From an uncultured Erysipelotrichaceae bacterium (lineage in GTDB: Bacteria; Bacillota_I; Bacilli_A; Erysipelotrichales; Erysipelotrichaceae), in NCBI GenBank assembly GCA_900314345.1, contig OMUX01000218.1:1-7128 (forward strand): 7,128 bases of DNA. The letters are read 5' to 3'. Positions within the stretch are counted from its first letter, which is position 1. Each line of letters begins with the position of its first letter. Positions 5,819 through 7,128 of this stretch are shown in pieces. The position numbers and the translations under genes are program-made. The notes under the pieces were generated by a model, which made no database searches, was not told the origin of the DNA, and saw only the letters and a program-made list of their open reading frames with translations.

Positions 5819-5888
5819 ACTGGAAGGAGAATCCTCATGGACGAGAAGGAAGAGCAGAAGAACCTTGAATCTTTTCGTAATCTGCTGA
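5757..5888 (+). CDS. Possible upstream ORF overlapping the mgtE start
   Basis: An ATG at 5757 is preceded by GGAGGTG (5745-5751), a full match to the 16S anti-Shine-Dalgarno and the strongest ribosome binding site in the window, at a five-base spacing. It opens a 43-codon frame beginning MSDGYSRSDAVPLCRF that runs through the mgtE ATG (5837) in another frame and stops at 5886-5888, overlapping mgtE by 52 nt. The peptide resembles nothing I know, and from 5837 on its sequence is dictated by mgtE. It may be a regulatory leader peptide or a chance frame inside an RNA element. Its present length depends on the 8-bp tandem repeat at 5787-5802. Confidence 0.35.
   Translation: MSDGYSRSDAVPLCRFHHEITLEGESSWTRRKSRRTLNLFVIC
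5787..5802 (+). repeat. Perfect 8-bp tandem direct repeat in the mgtE leader
   Basis: GTGCCGTT occurs twice head to tail (5787-5794 and 5795-5802). Each copy holds a CCGT able to pair with ACGG at 5764-5767. Because the unit is not a multiple of three, loss of one copy would put the upstream ORF from 5757 onto a TGA (5810-5812), making a 15-codon peptide that ends before the mgtE ribosome binding site. Confidence 0.9.
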
Positions 5889-6703
5889 AGAACAAACAAT
5901 ATGCTGCTCTGCGCGGAAGAGCGCAGGACATGAATGAAGCCGACCTGGCTGCCTTGATGGAACAGATGGAAGACGAGGACATGCTGAAGATGTTCCGTCT
6001 GTTTCCCAAGGAGCTTGCGGCGGATGTCTTTTCATTGCTGGAGCAGGACAGCCAGCAGTACATCATCACATCACTGAGCGAGAAGGAAGCCGGCACGATC
6101 ATCGATAACCTGTATGCCGATGATGCAGCAGACCTGCTGGAGGAAATGCCGGCATCGGTGGTCAAGAAGCTGCTTGCCGCAAGTTCCCCTGACACCCGCA
6201 AGGACATCAACCATCTGCTGCAGTATCCGGATGATTCCGCCGGCAGTGTCATGACCGTGGAGTTCGTGGACCTGCAGGAAAACATGACCGTCACGCAGGC
6301 CATTGACCGGATCCGCAGCATCGGCATGGATTCCGAGACAGCCAATGTCTGCTATGTGCTGAATGCCAAACGGCTGCTCCTGGGAAATGTCACCCTGCGC
6401 ACATTGATCCTTTCCAGGCCGGATGATCTGATCGCCGACATCATGAACGAGGATATCGTCAGCGTGAATACCTCCACCGACCAGGAGAAAGTGGCAAACC
6501 TTTTCAGCAAGTACGACATCACCGCCATGCCTGTGGTTGACAAGGAAAACCGCATGGTCGGCATCATCACGGTTGATGATGTCATTGATATCATGCAGAG
6601 TGAGGCAACCGAGGATATCGATAAGATGAACGCCATCATCCCTTCGGACAAGCCTTATCTCAAGACCGGGGTGTTTGATACCTGGAAGAAGCGCTTCCCC
6701 TAG
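5837..6703 (+). CDS. mgtE: MgtE magnesium channel, N-terminal cytosolic part ended by premature TAG
   Basis: The first 288 residues of MgtE, a Mg2+-gated magnesium channel/transporter of the inner membrane, normally about 450 residues. Present are the N domain (about 10-130, with DDAADLLEEMP at 95-105), the linker YPDDSAGSVMT (130-140), CBS domain 1 (about 137-200), CBS domain 2 (about 203-257, with MVGIITVDDVIDIM) and the plug/connecting helix (about 258-286) ending KKRFP. Codon 289 is TAG (6701-6703), where relatives, from memory, carry Trp in a PWLLLL context at the start of the first membrane helix. The product as written would be a soluble Mg2+ sensor without a pore. The start is firm: AAGGAG at 5824-5829, seven bases before the ATG. 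It is preceded by the structured leader. The TAG may be a true nonsense mutation, a sequencing error or a read-through codon. Confidence 0.9.
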   Translation: MDEKEEQKNLESFRNLLKNKQYAALRGRAQDMNEADLAALMEQMEDEDMLKMFRLFPKELAADVFSLLEQDSQQYIITSLSEKEAGTIIDNLYADDAADLLEEMPASVVKKLLAASSPDTRKDINHLLQYPDDSAGSVMTVEFVDLQENMTVTQAIDRIRSIGMDSETANVCYVLNAKRLLLGNVTLRTLILSRPDDLIADIMNEDIVSVNTSTDQEKVANLFSKYDITAMPVVDKENRMVGIITVDDVIDIMQSEATEDIDKMNAIIPSDKPYLKTGVFDTWKKRFP

Positions 6704-7128
6704 CTGCTGTTACTGATGATCTCGGCAACCTTTACCGGTAAGATCATCACAGGGTTTGAGGATTCCCTGAGCAAATATATTATCCTGTCTGCTTACATAC
6801 CGATGCTGATGGATACCGGAGGAAATGCCGGCAGCCAGGCATCTGTTGAGGTTGTGCGCGGACTTTCCCTGGACCAGATCCACTTCAATGATTTCTTCAA
6901 GGTCATCTGGAAGGAACTGAGAGTCGGCCTGCTGGTCGGTGTGACGCTTGCCGGTGCAAACTTCGTCAAGTGCATCCTGCTCGACAGGGTTCCTGTCCCG
7001 GTTGCCCTGACCGTGTGTGCCACGATCATCTGTGCGGTATTCTTCTCCAAGATCATCGCCAGTGTTCTTGTCCTGCTTGTTTCAAAGCTGAAGTTTGATC
7101 CGGCGGTTGTGGCATCCCCGATGCTGAC
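6704..7128 (+). pseudogene. mgtE: MgtE transmembrane domain, in frame after the TAG, cut by window end
   Basis: The frame stays open for all 425 nt after the TAG and encodes the MgtE pore domain: LLLLMISATFTGKII (helix 1), the signature IPMLMDTGGNAGSQAS, then RGLSL, a KELRVGLLVG helix, a VPVALTVCATIICAVFF helix and FDPAVVASPML, whose Asp corresponds to the Mg2+-binding residue of the pore. The last helix lies beyond the window. There is no frameshift, deletion or second stop, so the break is recent, tolerated by read-through, or not real. An in-frame ATG at 6716, 13 nt after the TAG, could allow reinitiation but lacks a well-placed ribosome binding site and would trim helix 1. Confidence 0.88.

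Noticed and set aside
5656..5836. M-box (ykoK) magnesium riboswitch ahead of mgtE
   Set aside because: I looked for the conserved GGTGAGGCTCC-type core and the conserved 3' block and found neither; only a formal covariance search could overturn this.
6688..6697. Perfect 10-bp palindrome GAAGCGCTTC just before the mgtE TAG
   Set aside because: It encodes the ordinary KKRF segment of MgtE, has no T run after it and no partner copy, so I treat it as chance.

Overview
The window is a densely packed stretch of bacterial chromosome with every supported gene on the + strand. The gene set (short ComK homologue, YitT, MgtE, DUF1461 protein, TrmL with a one-domain SPOUT layout, AGGAGG-type ribosome binding sites) points to a Firmicutes/Bacillota bacterium of roughly balanced base composition. 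An Erysipelotrichales-like lineage is my best guess, but that is inference and not shown by any single marker. Nothing looks like a phage, transposon, CRISPR array or other foreign island.

Layout. Positions 1-54 are the 3' part of tRNA-Gln(CUG) with an encoded CCA, followed by a long-stemmed intrinsic terminator (63-100) and a candidate promoter with a perfect TATAAT (102-107). A tightly coupled operon follows: nicotinamidase-like cysteine hydrolase, DUF554 membrane protein, HD-domain phosphohydrolase, RdgB inosine/xanthosine triphosphate pyrophosphatase, DUF1461 membrane protein and the tRNA wobble methyltransferase TrmL. Neighbours are separated by 3 nt or overlap by 4 to 17 nt. A near-consensus promoter (TGGACA, 17 nt, TATAAT) lies in the end of trmL and launches a second transcript with a 66-residue one-pass membrane protein, a 142-residue ComK-family regulator and a YitT-family membrane protein. 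An intrinsic terminator overlaps the yitT-family stop codon.

The last unit is mgtE, a magnesium channel/transporter, behind a 181-nt leader. The leader holds an 11-bp long-range stem, a very strong Shine-Dalgarno and start for an out-of-frame upstream ORF, and a perfect 8-bp tandem duplication that changes where that upstream ORF ends. The mgtE reading frame is broken by one in-frame TAG (6701-6703) at the junction of the cytosolic Mg2+-sensing region and the first membrane helix. The frame is otherwise open and clearly MgtE to the window edge.

How the genes work together. The first operon is housekeeping: NAD salvage (pncA-like), nucleotide-pool cleaning (RdgB, perhaps the HD protein) and tRNA modification. 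The second suggests a competence-type regulator with its own promoter inside the housekeeping run. The mgtE region is the most unusual part: an intact-looking but amber-interrupted transporter behind a structured leader whose upstream ORF seems to have been altered by a small duplication. All nine intact genes end in TGA, which makes the lone internal TAG worth checking as error, fresh mutation or read-through.
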